The notes under the pieces: generated by a model
Databases searched by the model: none
Seen by the model: the letters and a program-made list of their open reading frames with translations, nothing else
What the model was told of the DNA's origin: nothing
Assembly: GCA_963802795.1 (NCBI GenBank)
Contig: CAWDJV010000004.1
Coordinates: 62,001 to 126,000, forward strand
Source of the DNA: JAIBJN01 sp963802795
GTDB taxonomy: Bacteria > Actinomycetota > Thermoleophilia > Gaiellales > Gaiellaceae
Direction: 5' to 3'
Length of the DNA: 64,000 nucleotides
Position numbers and translations under genes: made by a program
In this document: in pieces, positions 41,123 to 48,999 of the stretch
How positions within the stretch are numbered: position 1 is the stretch's first letter
Layout: every line of letters begins with the position of its first letter

Positions 41123-41933
41123 AGCGCTCCCTGCGTCCTTGCCTCGAACCACCCAGCGCACCCAGACGGCGGGCCATCATCACGTTAGGAACTCTTGGGC
41201 TCTGGGCCAGGCGCTCGAAGTGCTCGGTCGCCTCCTGCGCGCTCGGCACGGTGAGGACGTTCTCCGCGGCGTGCTCTTCGGCGCCCGGGAAACCGCTCGC
41301 GCGGATCGCGGCCGCGGCCGCTTCGAGGTCGTAGTCCGTCCGGCGGAGCTCGACCTCGGGGCCCAGCAGCGCCCAGTAGGCTCCGGGCCGCTTCTCGTAG
41401 GGCATGCCGACGCTGCCGGCGTTGACGAGGCGCTTGCCCGCCACGCGCCGGTCGAACTGCACGTGCGTGTGCCCGGAGACGACGACCTCCTCCTCGACTC
41501 CGGCGACGGCCGCCGCGACCCGCTCCTCCGGGGAGATGGCCGTGAGGATCTCGTCGTCGCGCCGCGGCGAGCCGTGACAGAAGAGCACGCGGCCGAGGCC
41601 GTCGATCTCCACCGACTGTGTGTCCGGAAGGCCGGCCAGGAACGCCACCTGCACGGCGTCGAGCTGCTCGGCCGACCAACGGGTCCGCTCTGCCCACAGC
41701 TCGACCTCCTTCGGCTCGGGGCCCTCGGCGATCTCGCGGTCGCCGTTTCCCCGCACGAAGAGTGCCCGCTCGCCGAGGGCGAGCAGGAGCTCGAGCGTCT
41801 CCCGCGGCATCGGCCCGATCGCCACGTCCCCGCCGACGACCACCAGGTCCGCGCCGGTCGCCTCCACCTCGGCCAGCACGGCCTCGAGCGCCGGCAGGTT
41901 GCCGTGGACGTCGTAGAGCGCGGCGACCTTCAC
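41112..41933 (-). CDS. Metallophosphoesterase (calcineurin-like, YfcE-type)
   Basis: 273 residues from GTG 41933. Motifs in order: ALYDVHGNLPALEAVLAEVE (D-x-H-G-N), VVVGGDVAIGPMP (G-D), LFVRGNGDREIAEGPEPKEV (G-N-x-D), VLFCHGSPRRDDE (H) and VVSGHTHVQFDRRVAGKRLV (G-H-T-H), the full dinuclear metal site. A cytoplasmic phosphodiesterase of unknown substrate; the C-terminal extension (about 240-273) is Arg-rich. Its start overlaps the end of the upstream membrane protein gene by 4 bases. Confidence 0.9.
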   Translation of the reverse strand: MKVAALYDVHGNLPALEAVLAEVEATGADLVVVGGDVAIGPMPRETLELLLALGERALFVRGNGDREIAEGPEPKEVELWAERTRWSAEQLDAVQVAFLAGLPDTQSVEIDGLGRVLFCHGSPRRDDEILTAISPEERVAAAVAGVEEEVVVSGHTHVQFDRRVAGKRLVNAGSVGMPYEKRPGAYWALLGPEVELRRTDYDLEAAAAAIRASGFPGAEEHAAENVLTVPSAQEATEHFERLAQSPRVPNVMMARRLGALGGSRQGRRERSYL

Positions 41934-42649
41934 CGGGGCTCCCGCACCGGCCGGTGCCGAAGCTGGCGCCAGACGAGGTCGGCGTTGACGAGCACGAACG
42001 CGGCGGACAGCAAGGGCAGTGCCGGCAGGCCGCCGATCTCGAAGGCGACGGCGAGGGCGAGCGTGGCACCGAAGGAGAGGGTCATCAGCACCCAGGTCAG
42101 CCCGGGCCGGAGCGCGAACACGACCGTCGCCCCGAGGAAGAGCGCGAAGAAGAGGACGTCGGGCAGGCCGAGCTGGGCGGAGTTGTGCTCGCCGGGGAGG
42201 GGGAACGCGATCGAGAGCGCGTCGAAGACCTGCGGCTGCTCCTCGACGATCACCTTCGTCGGTCCCTGGAACACGGAGTAGATGTCCACCGGAATGATCA
42301 GGAGGGCGACGAGCAGCACCCAGCTCACCGCCTCGAAGAAGCCGAGGAACCACCAGCCCGCGGCGGTCACGGCCGCGAACTTGACGAAGTTCGCGGCGAT
42401 GTCGAGCCCGGCGAGCTCGAGCACGACCGCGAGCGCGACGAGCGCGACGACGCCGACCGCGAGCGCGCTCGGATGAACGGCGCGCCAGAACGGGAGCGCC
42501 AGCCACGTGAGCGAGAAGATCGCCGGCATGAGCACGAGCCCGACGAAAGCGACGTCTCCCCAGGTGCCCAGGTCGAAGAGCGACTCGGAGACGCCGTAGT
42601 AGACGCCGAGGAGCAGGAGGACGGCTAGTAGGGCGGCAGCTCTGACCAC
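41930..42649 (-). CDS. Polytopic membrane protein of unknown function
   Basis: 239 residues from GTG 42649; roughly seven hydrophobic segments (AAALLAVLLLLGVYYGVSES, VAFVGLVLMPAIFSLTWLAL, ALAVGVVALVALAVVLELAG, WFLGFFEAVSWVLLVALLII, DVLFFALFLGATVVFALRPG, TWVLMTLSFGATLALAVAFE) and a short basic tail. A loop includes VDIYSVFQGPTKVIVEEQPQ. The start overlaps the end of the UDG-like gene by 25 bases in a different frame, so translation may be coupled. No family recognised. Confidence 0.7.
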   Translation of the reverse strand: MVRAAALLAVLLLLGVYYGVSESLFDLGTWGDVAFVGLVLMPAIFSLTWLALPFWRAVHPSALAVGVVALVALAVVLELAGLDIAANFVKFAAVTAAGWWFLGFFEAVSWVLLVALLIIPVDIYSVFQGPTKVIVEEQPQVFDALSIAFPLPGEHNSAQLGLPDVLFFALFLGATVVFALRPGLTWVLMTLSFGATLALAVAFEIGGLPALPLLSAAFVLVNADLVWRQLRHRPVREPR

Positions 42650-43245
42650 CAGGGGCCGAGAGCCTTGAACGCCTCCCAGAAGGCCCGCTTCGAGCGCTGC
42701 TCGTCCAGGGACGCGTCCACGTCCGGCGTCACGAGGGCGTCGATCGTCGGCGTGAGCCGCTGGATCTCCCCCGGCCGGTCGTCGATCTCGGTCGCCAGCG
42801 GGAACCTGGCCGCGTTCAGGCATGCCAGGGCATCTTGCCCCATGACGACGACGATCTTCGGCTGCACGATGTGGAGCTCGCGGGAGAGCCAGCGATGGGC
42901 ATCGTCCTCGGCGGCGCCCTCGAACTTGAGGCAGTTCGTCCCGTAGATCGCCGTCGGCTCCACGTGGAGGCGCTGGAGGGACTTCAGGATGGCCTGCCCC
43001 GTGCGGCCGAAGAAGGCGACGCCCTCGTGTACCTCCGCCGTCTGCGGGGCGTGCTTGAGCAGGAAGACGTCCGCGAGGGGATGGCCCGACCCGAGCACCG
43101 CCGCCCGCTCGGCCCCGGCGGCCTGTCCGATCTCGTGGCCGAGCTCGTTGATCTCGGCTATCGCCTTCTTCAGGTAGCGCTCGGAGATGTCGTCGGCGGA
43201 CGCGGACACGGGGTCGCGAACGGTATTCGGGGTCCCCTCGCCCAC
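42625..43245 (-). CDS. Uracil-DNA glycosylase-like protein with atypical motifs
   Basis: 206 residues. The fold is suggested by VFLLKHAPQTAEVHEGVAFF, FFGRTGQAILKSLQRLHVEP, IYGTNCLKFEGAAEDD and PKIVVVMGQDALACL, parallel to family 4/5 UDGs. But motif I (usually G-E-A/G-P-G-x-x-E-D) reads K-H-A-P-Q-T-A-E-V and the late H-P-S motif is replaced by T-P-D-V-D, and the usual iron-sulfur cysteines are missing. A repair enzyme of altered specificity, or one that has lost activity, are both possible. Confidence 0.7.
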   Translation of the reverse strand: MGEGTPNTVRDPVSASADDISERYLKKAIAEINELGHEIGQAAGAERAAVLGSGHPLADVFLLKHAPQTAEVHEGVAFFGRTGQAILKSLQRLHVEPTAIYGTNCLKFEGAAEDDAHRWLSRELHIVQPKIVVVMGQDALACLNAARFPLATEIDDRPGEIQRLTPTIDALVTPDVDASLDEQRSKRAFWEAFKALGPWWSELPPY

Positions 43246-43248
43246 CTC

Positions 43249-45015
43249 CTACCGGACCGCCGCCTTCGCCCGCCGCTCACGGGCCTGCGCGACCCACTTG
43301 AGGCCCTGCAGGTAGATGAGCGACTTCGGCCGGCGCATGATCTCGGCGCTGCGCAGGCTCCAGAGGAACTCCTCGGGCGTCTCGAAGGCCTGCATGCGCA
43401 CGAGGCCGGTGCCGACGCCCTGGAGCACGTGCGCGTCGGACCCCGCGCCCATCGTCAGGTTGTACTTGCGCGCGAAGCGCATGGCCTCGTCGTTCATGCT
43501 CTCGAAGAGCAGGCGTGCGTTGAAGACCTCGAACACGTCGATCTCGGCGAGATGGCGGTGGAGCGTCGAGGCGTCGGGGATCGTGTGCATGCGGTCGAAG
43601 GGGTGGGGGAGATAGACGACGCCGCCCTGCTCGCGAATCGCGGCGATCGTGTCTCCGAAGGACATGCCGCGCGGGATCTCCTCCTCGAGGAAGAGGCCGA
43701 TGACCTCGCCGGCGTCGGTCTTCACCTCCTCGCCGGGGATGACCGTGAGCTCGAGGTCTCGCGCGAGCTCGACGGCTTCGAGGGCGCCGGAGAAGACATT
43801 GTGGTCGGTGATCGCGATCGCGCCCAGCCCGAGGCGCTCGGCGTGCTCGAGGAGGTCGGGCACGGGAACCGCGCAATCGTGCGAGTGCTCGGTGTGCATG
43901 TGGAGGTCGGCGAGGACGAAGGGCCGGTCGGCGAGCGGATCGGCGATGTCGGGCGCGGCGGCCCGCCGTTTGCGGAGGACGCCGCCGTACAGGTGCTCGA
44001 GCTCGTCGGCGAGGCGGTCGAATCCCTCGCGCTCGGCCAGGCGTCGTGCCTCACGCGAGCTCTTCTCCCGGAAGCGATCGTCGTCGGCGAGGCGGGCCAG
44101 AGCGGCGCCGACGAGCGCCGGCTGCTCGTGAGCGCCCGGCGGGGCCACCAGCGGCACGCCGGAGGCGGCCGCCTCGAGGCCGAGCCGCTCGTTCCCGCGC
44201 GCGGCCTGGACGAGCCCTGCGGCGCCGGCCAGCTCCGCGGCCCGCGACCCGGCGTCGAGCGTCGTCCGGACGGTCACGCGGCCGCGGAGGGCGCGGGGCA
44301 CGTACGGACGTCCCGAGAGCGAAGTGGTCCGGAGGACGACGAGCTCCCACCCGTCGAGCTCGGCGAGCGCGCGAAAGGCGGTCCGCAGGCGCGGCAGCTC
44401 CTCGGCCCGCCACTCGAGCACGAAACGGCGGCGGGCGCGGCCGGGCCGGAAGCGGTCGAGGTCGACTCCGCGCGGGAGCAGCCTGTAATCGCCGGGGAAG
44501 CGGGCAGCGGCGGCCTCGGCCGCTGCGCCGTCGACCGCGGTGAGCGCGTCGACCCTCGCCAGCAGCCGCTCGCGCTGCTTCCGGCCCGGCGGGTAGCCGA
44601 CTCGCTCGGCGGAGTGGAACGTGGCGACGGCGAGGCCCCGCGCGTCGCGCAACGCTAGGTACGAGAGGCTGGGAACGCCGGGCTCGTGAGCGTGGACGAT
44701 GTCGAAGCGGTCGCGGGAGAGAGCGAGACCGAGGTTCGCGCGGACGCCGATCGGGACGCCAAGGCGGCTGCGGCGCGAGACCGGCAGCGCCGGCCCGACC
44801 GCAACGACACCCTCGAGCGGCTCTCCGTCGCGGCCGAGACGCCGGAGCGCTCGTCGACCGGCCGCAAGGTCCGTCGCCCGCCCTGACGGCGCGACGACTA
44901 CCACCTCGTGGCCCCGGCGGCGCAGCTCCTCGGCCGCGCCGGCGACGTGGTCGTTGACGGGGTGGGGCTGCGACCACGCGAACGGGGTCACCATGCAGAC
45001 CCGAAGCGACTTCAC
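43249..45015 (-). CDS. Fusion: family 4 glycosyltransferase plus PHP-domain phosphoesterase
   Basis: 588 residues from GTG 45015. Residues 1 to about 350 are a GT-B glycosyltransferase: VCMVTPFAWSQPHPVNDHVA, DIVHAHEPGVPSLSYLALRD, ARGNERLGLEAAASGVPLVA (the E-x7-E region). Residues about 375-570 are a PHP domain: VLADLHMHTEHSHDCAVPVP (H-x-H and later H), IAITDHNVFSGALEA, VIPGEEVKTDAGEVIGLFL, YLPHPFDRMHTIP and MGAGSDAHVLQGVG. Both sets of site residues look complete. The pairing suggests a glycoconjugate whose phosphate is removed by the same polypeptide. Confidence 0.85.
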   Translation of the reverse strand: MKSLRVCMVTPFAWSQPHPVNDHVAGAAEELRRRGHEVVVVAPSGRATDLAAGRRALRRLGRDGEPLEGVVAVGPALPVSRRSRLGVPIGVRANLGLALSRDRFDIVHAHEPGVPSLSYLALRDARGLAVATFHSAERVGYPPGRKQRERLLARVDALTAVDGAAAEAAAARFPGDYRLLPRGVDLDRFRPGRARRRFVLEWRAEELPRLRTAFRALAELDGWELVVLRTTSLSGRPYVPRALRGRVTVRTTLDAGSRAAELAGAAGLVQAARGNERLGLEAAASGVPLVAPPGAHEQPALVGAALARLADDDRFREKSSREARRLAEREGFDRLADELEHLYGGVLRKRRAAAPDIADPLADRPFVLADLHMHTEHSHDCAVPVPDLLEHAERLGLGAIAITDHNVFSGALEAVELARDLELTVIPGEEVKTDAGEVIGLFLEEEIPRGMSFGDTIAAIREQGGVVYLPHPFDRMHTIPDASTLHRHLAEIDVFEVFNARLLFESMNDEAMRFARKYNLTMGAGSDAHVLQGVGTGLVRMQAFETPEEFLWSLRSAEIMRRPKSLIYLQGLKWVAQARERRAKAAVR

Positions 45016-45097
45016 GCGCTCGATTCTACGCCTGCCCTTGCTGCGGCCGGCCGGCCGCGGTAGCGTCGCAGCGTCAACCCCGTGGAGAGGAGAGGTC

Positions 45098-45940
45098 ATG
45101 TGTCTTCCGGGCACTGCGGAGACCGTCCGCGAGCAGATCGAGTCGGCAGGGGGGCCGAGGGTCGACCGCCGCACCGCTGTTCTCGGAGCCGCGGGCGTCG
45201 CGCTGGCGGCGGCGTTTCCCGCCGGTGCGCTCGCGAACGGACGGCGGGGCCGCGGCAAGCGGCGCTTCGCCGACCTGACCCACACGTTCACCGAGGGCTT
45301 CCCCGTGTTCACGCCGCCGTCGCCGGTGCGCGAGACGATCGCGGACTTCCCGACGTCGGGCTTCTACGCGCAACGGTGGACCTTCGGGGAGCACTCCGGC
45401 ACGCACATGGACGCGCCGGGCCACTTCGTGCCGGGCGGGCGGCTCTCGCCCGAGATCACGCCCCAGGAGCTGCTCGTCCCCCTCGTCGTCGTGGACATCT
45501 CGCGGCGCGCCGAAGACGATCCGAACGCGATGGTCGAGGTCGATGACCTCCGCAGGTTCGAGCGCGGGAACGGCCGGATCCCGAAGGGAGCGCTCGTCGC
45601 GGCCGACTCGGGCTGGGCGGAGAAGGTGGACGATCCAGACGCGTTCAAGGGCGGCCCCGCGTTCCCGAACTACAACTTCCCCGGCTGGAGCGCGGAAGCG
45701 GCCATGTGGCTCGTCGACGAGCGGGACGTCACGGGCATCGGGATCGACACGATGAGCCTCGACCCCGGCAACTCGACCACATTCCCGGTGCACGTCAACT
45801 TCCTCGCGACCGACCGCTACGGCATCGAGAACCTGGCGGGCCTCGGCGACGTGCCGAAGCGCGGCGCGACCGCCTACGTCGGGCTCATCCCCTGGGAGGA
45901 GGGCTCGGGCGGCCCCTGCCGCGTCATCGCCAACTGGTAG
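45098..45940 (+). CDS. Tat-exported cyclase family protein (kynurenine formamidase-like)
   Basis: 280 residues from ATG 45098 (ribosome site GAGAGGAGAG). A twin-arginine signal (RRTAVLGAAGVALAAAFPAG, residues about 25-45) precedes RFADLTHTFTEGFPVFTPPS, the metal-binding HSGTHMDAPGHFVPGG (H-x-G-T-H-x-D-x-P-x-H) and GIGIDTMSLDPGNSTTFPVH. This is the cyclase/arylformamidase fold (PF04199-type), a metal hydrolase of amides or lactones. Export is unusual for kynurenine formamidase, so another extracellular substrate is likely. Monocistronic, with a strong terminator. Confidence 0.88.
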   Translation: MCLPGTAETVREQIESAGGPRVDRRTAVLGAAGVALAAAFPAGALANGRRGRGKRRFADLTHTFTEGFPVFTPPSPVRETIADFPTSGFYAQRWTFGEHSGTHMDAPGHFVPGGRLSPEITPQELLVPLVVVDISRRAEDDPNAMVEVDDLRRFERGNGRIPKGALVAADSGWAEKVDDPDAFKGGPAFPNYNFPGWSAEAAMWLVDERDVTGIGIDTMSLDPGNSTTFPVHVNFLATDRYGIENLAGLGDVPKRGATAYVGLIPWEEGSGGPCRVIANW

Positions 45941-45955
45941 CCGAACCACGTCCAA

Positions 45956-45970
45956 GTAACAGACTGTTAC
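45956..45970. promoter_or_regulatory. 15-bp palindrome GTAACAG-CTGTTAC
   Basis: GTAACAGACTGTTAC: 6-bp perfect arms around GAC, in the gap between the cyclase stop and its terminator. A sister copy with one arm mismatch is at 41015-41029. Confidence 0.3.
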
Positions 45971-45981
45971 TCGGAACGATC

Positions 45982-46007
45982 GAGGGGCCGGCGCGAGCCG
46001 GCCCCTC
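45982..46007. terminator. Strong terminator hairpin
   Basis: GAGGGGCCGGC (45982-45992), loop GCGA, GCCGGCCCCTC (45997-46007). Between the convergent cyclase and inositol-phosphate synthase genes. Confidence 0.75.
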
Positions 46008-46044
46008 GTGGTCGCTGGATCGGTGGACGGCGTTCGGCCGCGGA

Positions 46045-47505
46045 CTACGACTTGGCGGCGGCCGCCTTGGCGGTCTTCCGCGCGTGGCGCTTGATGAATG
46101 CCTCGGTGAGGTCGCGCGCCTCGTCGTCCTGGACCTGCTTCGGCGGCGACTTCATCAGGTACGCGCTCGGGCCCTCGAGGGCACCCGCGACGCCGTTGTT
46201 CAAGGCGAGCTTCGCGAGCCGCACGGCGTCGATGACGATGCCGGCCGAGTTGGGGGAGTCCCAGACCTCGAGCTTCAGCTCGACGTTCAGCGGGACGTCG
46301 CCGAACGACGTGCCTTCCATGCGGATGTACGCCCACTTGCGGTCGGTGAGCCACGGCACGTAGTCCGAGGGGCCGACGTGCACGTTGCCCGCGCCCATGT
46401 CGTAGTCGAGCATGGACGTGACCGCGTTCGTCTTCGAGATCTTCTTCGACTCGAGGCGCTCGCGCTCGAGCATGTTGAGGAAGTCCGAGTTGCCGCCCAC
46501 GTTGAGCTGCATCGTCCGGTCGAGGTGGACGCCGCGCTCGCGGAAGAGCGACGTGAGAACGCGGTGCGTGATCGTCGCGCCGACCTGGGACTTGATGTCG
46601 TCGCCGATGATCGGGAGGCCGTGCTGCTCGAACTGCCTCCCGAAGTAGCCGCCCTTGGCGATGAAGACGGGCATGCAGTTCACCATCGCGCAACCGGCCT
46701 TGAGGATCTGCTCCGTGTACCACTTGGTCGCCTCCTCGGAGCCGACCGGGAGGTAGTTGACGACGACGTCGGTGTTCGTCTCCCTGAGGATCTCGACGAC
46801 GTCGTCGGTGTCGCCGGGAGCCTTCTCGACGACCTCCGAGATGTACTTGCCGATCCCGTCGTGCGTCATGCCGCGCGAGACGGTCACGCCCGTCTTCGGG
46901 ACGTCGGCGAATCTGTATGTGTCGTTTGGGTGCGCCCAGATGGCGTCGGCGAGGTCCTTGCCGACCTTGTCCTTCGTGACGTCGAACGCCGCGGTGAACT
47001 CGACGTCCCGGACGTGGTAGCCGCCCAGGTCGACGTGCATGAGCCCGGGCACGAAGGCCTCCGGGTCGGCGTCCTTGTAGTACTCGACCCCCTGGAGCAG
47101 GGAGTTGGCGCAGTTACCGACTCCGATGACGGCGACGCGGACCTTGTCCTCGGATCGCCCTCTGCCGTTCGTCTTCCCGTTCGTGCTGGCCATTTCGTCC
47201 TTTCCTGTCAGTGCTTCGGTGAGCGTGGTGACGACGAGTTGGTTCGTCGTGCTAGCAGAGCGGCCGGCCTCGTCCTTGAGCGCGGCCTTCAGCGGAGGGG
47301 GCACGCGCAGGAGGACGGCGCCGCTCGCCCCGGGGGCGGTGCCGCCGCGGCGCCCGCTCGGCTCGAACTCGACGCCGAAGCGCTCGGCGAGGATCGAGAC
47401 GGCCACGTCGTTCATCGTTCCCTGCCGTCGCGAGACCTCGCGCGCGAGCGCGCGCTTGAGCGCGGCGGGCATGCGGACGAGGAGGCTTGTTCTGCTAGCA
47501 GGCAT
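46045..47505 (-). CDS. ino1: Tandem ribbon-helix-helix domain fused to myo-inositol-1-phosphate synthase
   Basis: One 486-residue frame without internal stop. Residues 105-486 are inositol-1-phosphate synthase (NAD site VRVAVIGVGNCANSLLQG, VNYLPVGSEEATKWYTEQIL, DIKSQVGATITHRVLTSLFR, QLNVGGNSDFLNML), which makes inositol 1-phosphate from glucose 6-phosphate. Residues about 6-45 (SLLVRMPAALKRALAREVSR, then GTMNDVAVSILAERFG) and 62-100 (AVLLRVPPPLKAALKDEAGR, then TTNQLVVTTLTEAL) are two ribbon-helix-helix DNA-binding units, together a possible single-chain dimer. A second start at Met105 (47193) has a good ribosome site (AGGAAAGGACGAA), so a stand-alone enzyme may also be made. Follows the CDP-alcohol transferase by 17 bases. 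Confidence 0.85.
   Translation of the reverse strand: MPASRTSLLVRMPAALKRALAREVSRRQGTMNDVAVSILAERFGVEFEPSGRRGGTAPGASGAVLLRVPPPLKAALKDEAGRSASTTNQLVVTTLTEALTGKDEMASTNGKTNGRGRSEDKVRVAVIGVGNCANSLLQGVEYYKDADPEAFVPGLMHVDLGGYHVRDVEFTAAFDVTKDKVGKDLADAIWAHPNDTYRFADVPKTGVTVSRGMTHDGIGKYISEVVEKAPGDTDDVVEILRETNTDVVVNYLPVGSEEATKWYTEQILKAGCAMVNCMPVFIAKGGYFGRQFEQHGLPIIGDDIKSQVGATITHRVLTSLFRERGVHLDRTMQLNVGGNSDFLNMLERERLESKKISKTNAVTSMLDYDMGAGNVHVGPSDYVPWLTDRKWAYIRMEGTSFGDVPLNVELKLEVWDSPNSAGIVIDAVRLAKLALNNGVAGALEGPSAYLMKSPPKQVQDDEARDLTEAFIKRHARKTAKAAAAKS
47251..47258. promoter_or_regulatory. GCTAGCAG motif, internal copy
   Basis: GCTAGCAG inside the second ribbon-helix-helix coding segment, 58 bases upstream of the internal Met105 start of ino1. 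Same 8-mer as the two copies at 47494 and 47511. Confidence 0.3.
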
Positions 47506-47516
47506 TGGCCGCTAGC
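47492..47516. promoter_or_regulatory. Paired GCTAGC palindromes at the ino1 fusion start (candidate operator)
   Basis: CTGCTAGCAG (47492-47501), a perfect 10-bp palindrome covering codons 2-5, and GCTAGC at 47511-47516 in the 17-base gap after the CDP-alcohol transferase gene; the GCTAGC cores are 17 bases apart. Ribbon-helix-helix repressors usually bind short palindromes arranged in tandem near their own start. Confidence 0.4.
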
Positions 47517-47522
47517 AGAGTA

Positions 47523-48158
47523 TCAGGATTCGCGCAGCTGCTGCCGAACTGATAGCACTCGCTGGACGACCGTGATCCAGGCGGTCGCCGCGAGGACAGC
47601 GATCGTGATCGGCAGGACGAGCTCGTTGAAGGGCGCGAGCCCCAGGCCGACCGAGAGCACGACGACGCGCTCTGCCCGGCTGCCGATCCCGACGTCCCCC
47701 TTGAGCCCGATCGCCTCCGCCCGCGCCCGCGTGTAGCTGACGAGGAACGAGCCGCCCATCGCCGCGAAGGCGAGGGCGACGCCCCACTCGTAGCCGTCGC
47801 GCATGAGCACGAGCCCGACGGCGCCGAGCATGAAGCCCTCGCCGACCCGGTCGACGGTCGAGTCGAGGAAGGCGCCGAACGGCGTCCCCTTGCCGCTGCG
47901 GCGCGCGAGCGCCCCGTCGAGGATGTCGAGCACGCTCCCGATCACGAAGAGCAGGCCGCCGAAGAAGAAGAACCAGTGCGTGACGTACTCGAAGTACACG
48001 AGCACGGCGCCCGCGATGCAGAGGCCGACGCCGGAGACGGTGAGGGCGTCGGGCGTGACGCTCGTCCGTTCGAGCCCCGCGATCGAGCGGGTCGCGACGC
48101 GCCGAACCTCGTCCTGGTAGGTCCGCTTGGCTTGGTCTCTGGGCTCGGTGCGGCTCAC
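47523..48158 (-). CDS. CDP-alcohol phosphatidyltransferase (phosphatidylinositol-phosphate synthase-like)
   Basis: 211 residues with about six spans. The catalytic CDP-alcohol motif D-x2-D-G-x2-A-R-x(8)-G-x3-D-x3-D is present in LDILDGALARRSGKGTPFGA and FLDSTVDRVGEGF. Immediately upstream of the inositol-1-phosphate synthase gene, so it most likely joins inositol 1-phosphate to CDP-diacylglycerol, giving phosphatidylinositol phosphate, the actinobacterial route. Other CDP-alcohol products cannot be excluded from the motif alone. Confidence 0.85.
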   Translation of the reverse strand: MSRTEPRDQAKRTYQDEVRRVATRSIAGLERTSVTPDALTVSGVGLCIAGAVLVYFEYVTHWFFFFGGLLFVIGSVLDILDGALARRSGKGTPFGAFLDSTVDRVGEGFMLGAVGLVLMRDGYEWGVALAFAAMGGSFLVSYTRARAEAIGLKGDVGIGSRAERVVVLSVGLGLAPFNELVLPITIAVLAATAWITVVQRVLSVRQQLRES

Positions 48159-48171
48159 GACCGCGCCGAGG

Positions 48172-48936
48172 CTACCACCGTCGCGGGCCCCAGCGGTAGA
48201 GCGCGGGGGAGGCGGCGAAGCGCCGCTCCTGCGCCCACGTGACGATCGTTCCTCCGACGAGCGCCACTCCGACGCCGGCGACGATGTCGAGCCAGAAGTG
48301 GTTGCCGGTCGCCATGACCGAGAACCACACCCACGTCGGCCAGAGCGTCCAGAGCGCCGCGGCCCACCGGCTCTTCACGAGCGTGGCCATGGCGAAGCCG
48401 ATGATCAGCGCGTCCGCAGCGTGGACGCTGGGCATCGCCGCGTACGGATTCGAGGCGAGCTCGATGAAGCTGCTGCCGTGGTTGACCGAGGCCGACTGGG
48501 CGAGCGTGTCCACGAAGCCGTACTCCGGGAACATCCGCGGCGGCGCGGTCGGCATGAGGACGTAGCCCACGAGCGCGAGCAGGTTCGTGGCGAAGACCCA
48601 GTTCCGGACGGTCACGAACGCGTCGTTCCTGCGGAAGTAGATCCAGAGGAGGCCGATCCCGAGCACCGTGAACTGCGAGAGCCAGTACGTCCAGTTGACG
48701 GCCTCCAGCACGAACCCTCCCGCGTGGAGGACGGTGCGTTGGATCTCGACCTCGACGAGCGTGTTGAACGCGCGCTCGGCGTCGATGACCGTGAGCCCGT
48801 TCTGGATGGCCTCGAGGGTGCTGTGATCGGCGATCCCGCGGGCGATCTGGTACGCAAGCCCGAATCCGAGCCAGAGGGAGAGCTGGAAGAGGAAGTCCTT
48901 CCAGCCGCGCGGGAAGAGGCGTCCGACGGCGGTCAC
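48172..48936 (-). CDS. PAP2/Aur1-like membrane phosphatase or inositolphosphotransferase
   Basis: 254 residues from GTG 48936 or a nearby codon, with about six spans. PAP2-type residues: VLMPTAPPRMFPEYGFVDTL, AAMPSVHAADALIIGFAMAT (P-S-V-H) and MATGNHFWLDIVAGVGVALV (H-x-x-x-D). The P-T-A-P-P-R-M form is typical of the Aur1/Ipt1 subfamily, whose eukaryotic members transfer phosphoinositol. First gene of the operon ending in the inositol synthase, so it may dephosphorylate phosphatidylinositol phosphate or move phosphoinositol headgroups. Confidence 0.82.
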   Translation of the reverse strand: MTAVGRLFPRGWKDFLFQLSLWLGFGLAYQIARGIADHSTLEAIQNGLTVIDAERAFNTLVEVEIQRTVLHAGGFVLEAVNWTYWLSQFTVLGIGLLWIYFRRNDAFVTVRNWVFATNLLALVGYVLMPTAPPRMFPEYGFVDTLAQSASVNHGSSFIELASNPYAAMPSVHAADALIIGFAMATLVKSRWAAALWTLWPTWVWFSVMATGNHFWLDIVAGVGVALVGGTIVTWAQERRFAASPALYRWGPRRW

Positions 48937-48959
48937 CTTTTCAGTCTAACGAGGGTGTC

Positions 48960-48999
48960 GGTTCGGTATTCCCCCGGCTTCGGTTCGGTATTCCCCCGG
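48960..48999 (-). repeat. Tandem 18-bp direct repeat upstream of the inositol-lipid operon
   Basis: GGTTCGGTATTCCCCCGG at 48960-48977 and again at 48982-48999, 22-bp period. On the operon strand this reads CCGGGGGAATACCGAACC twice, ending 23 bases before the first gene, followed by TAGACT as a possible -10. Likely an activator or repressor site pair. Confidence 0.5.
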
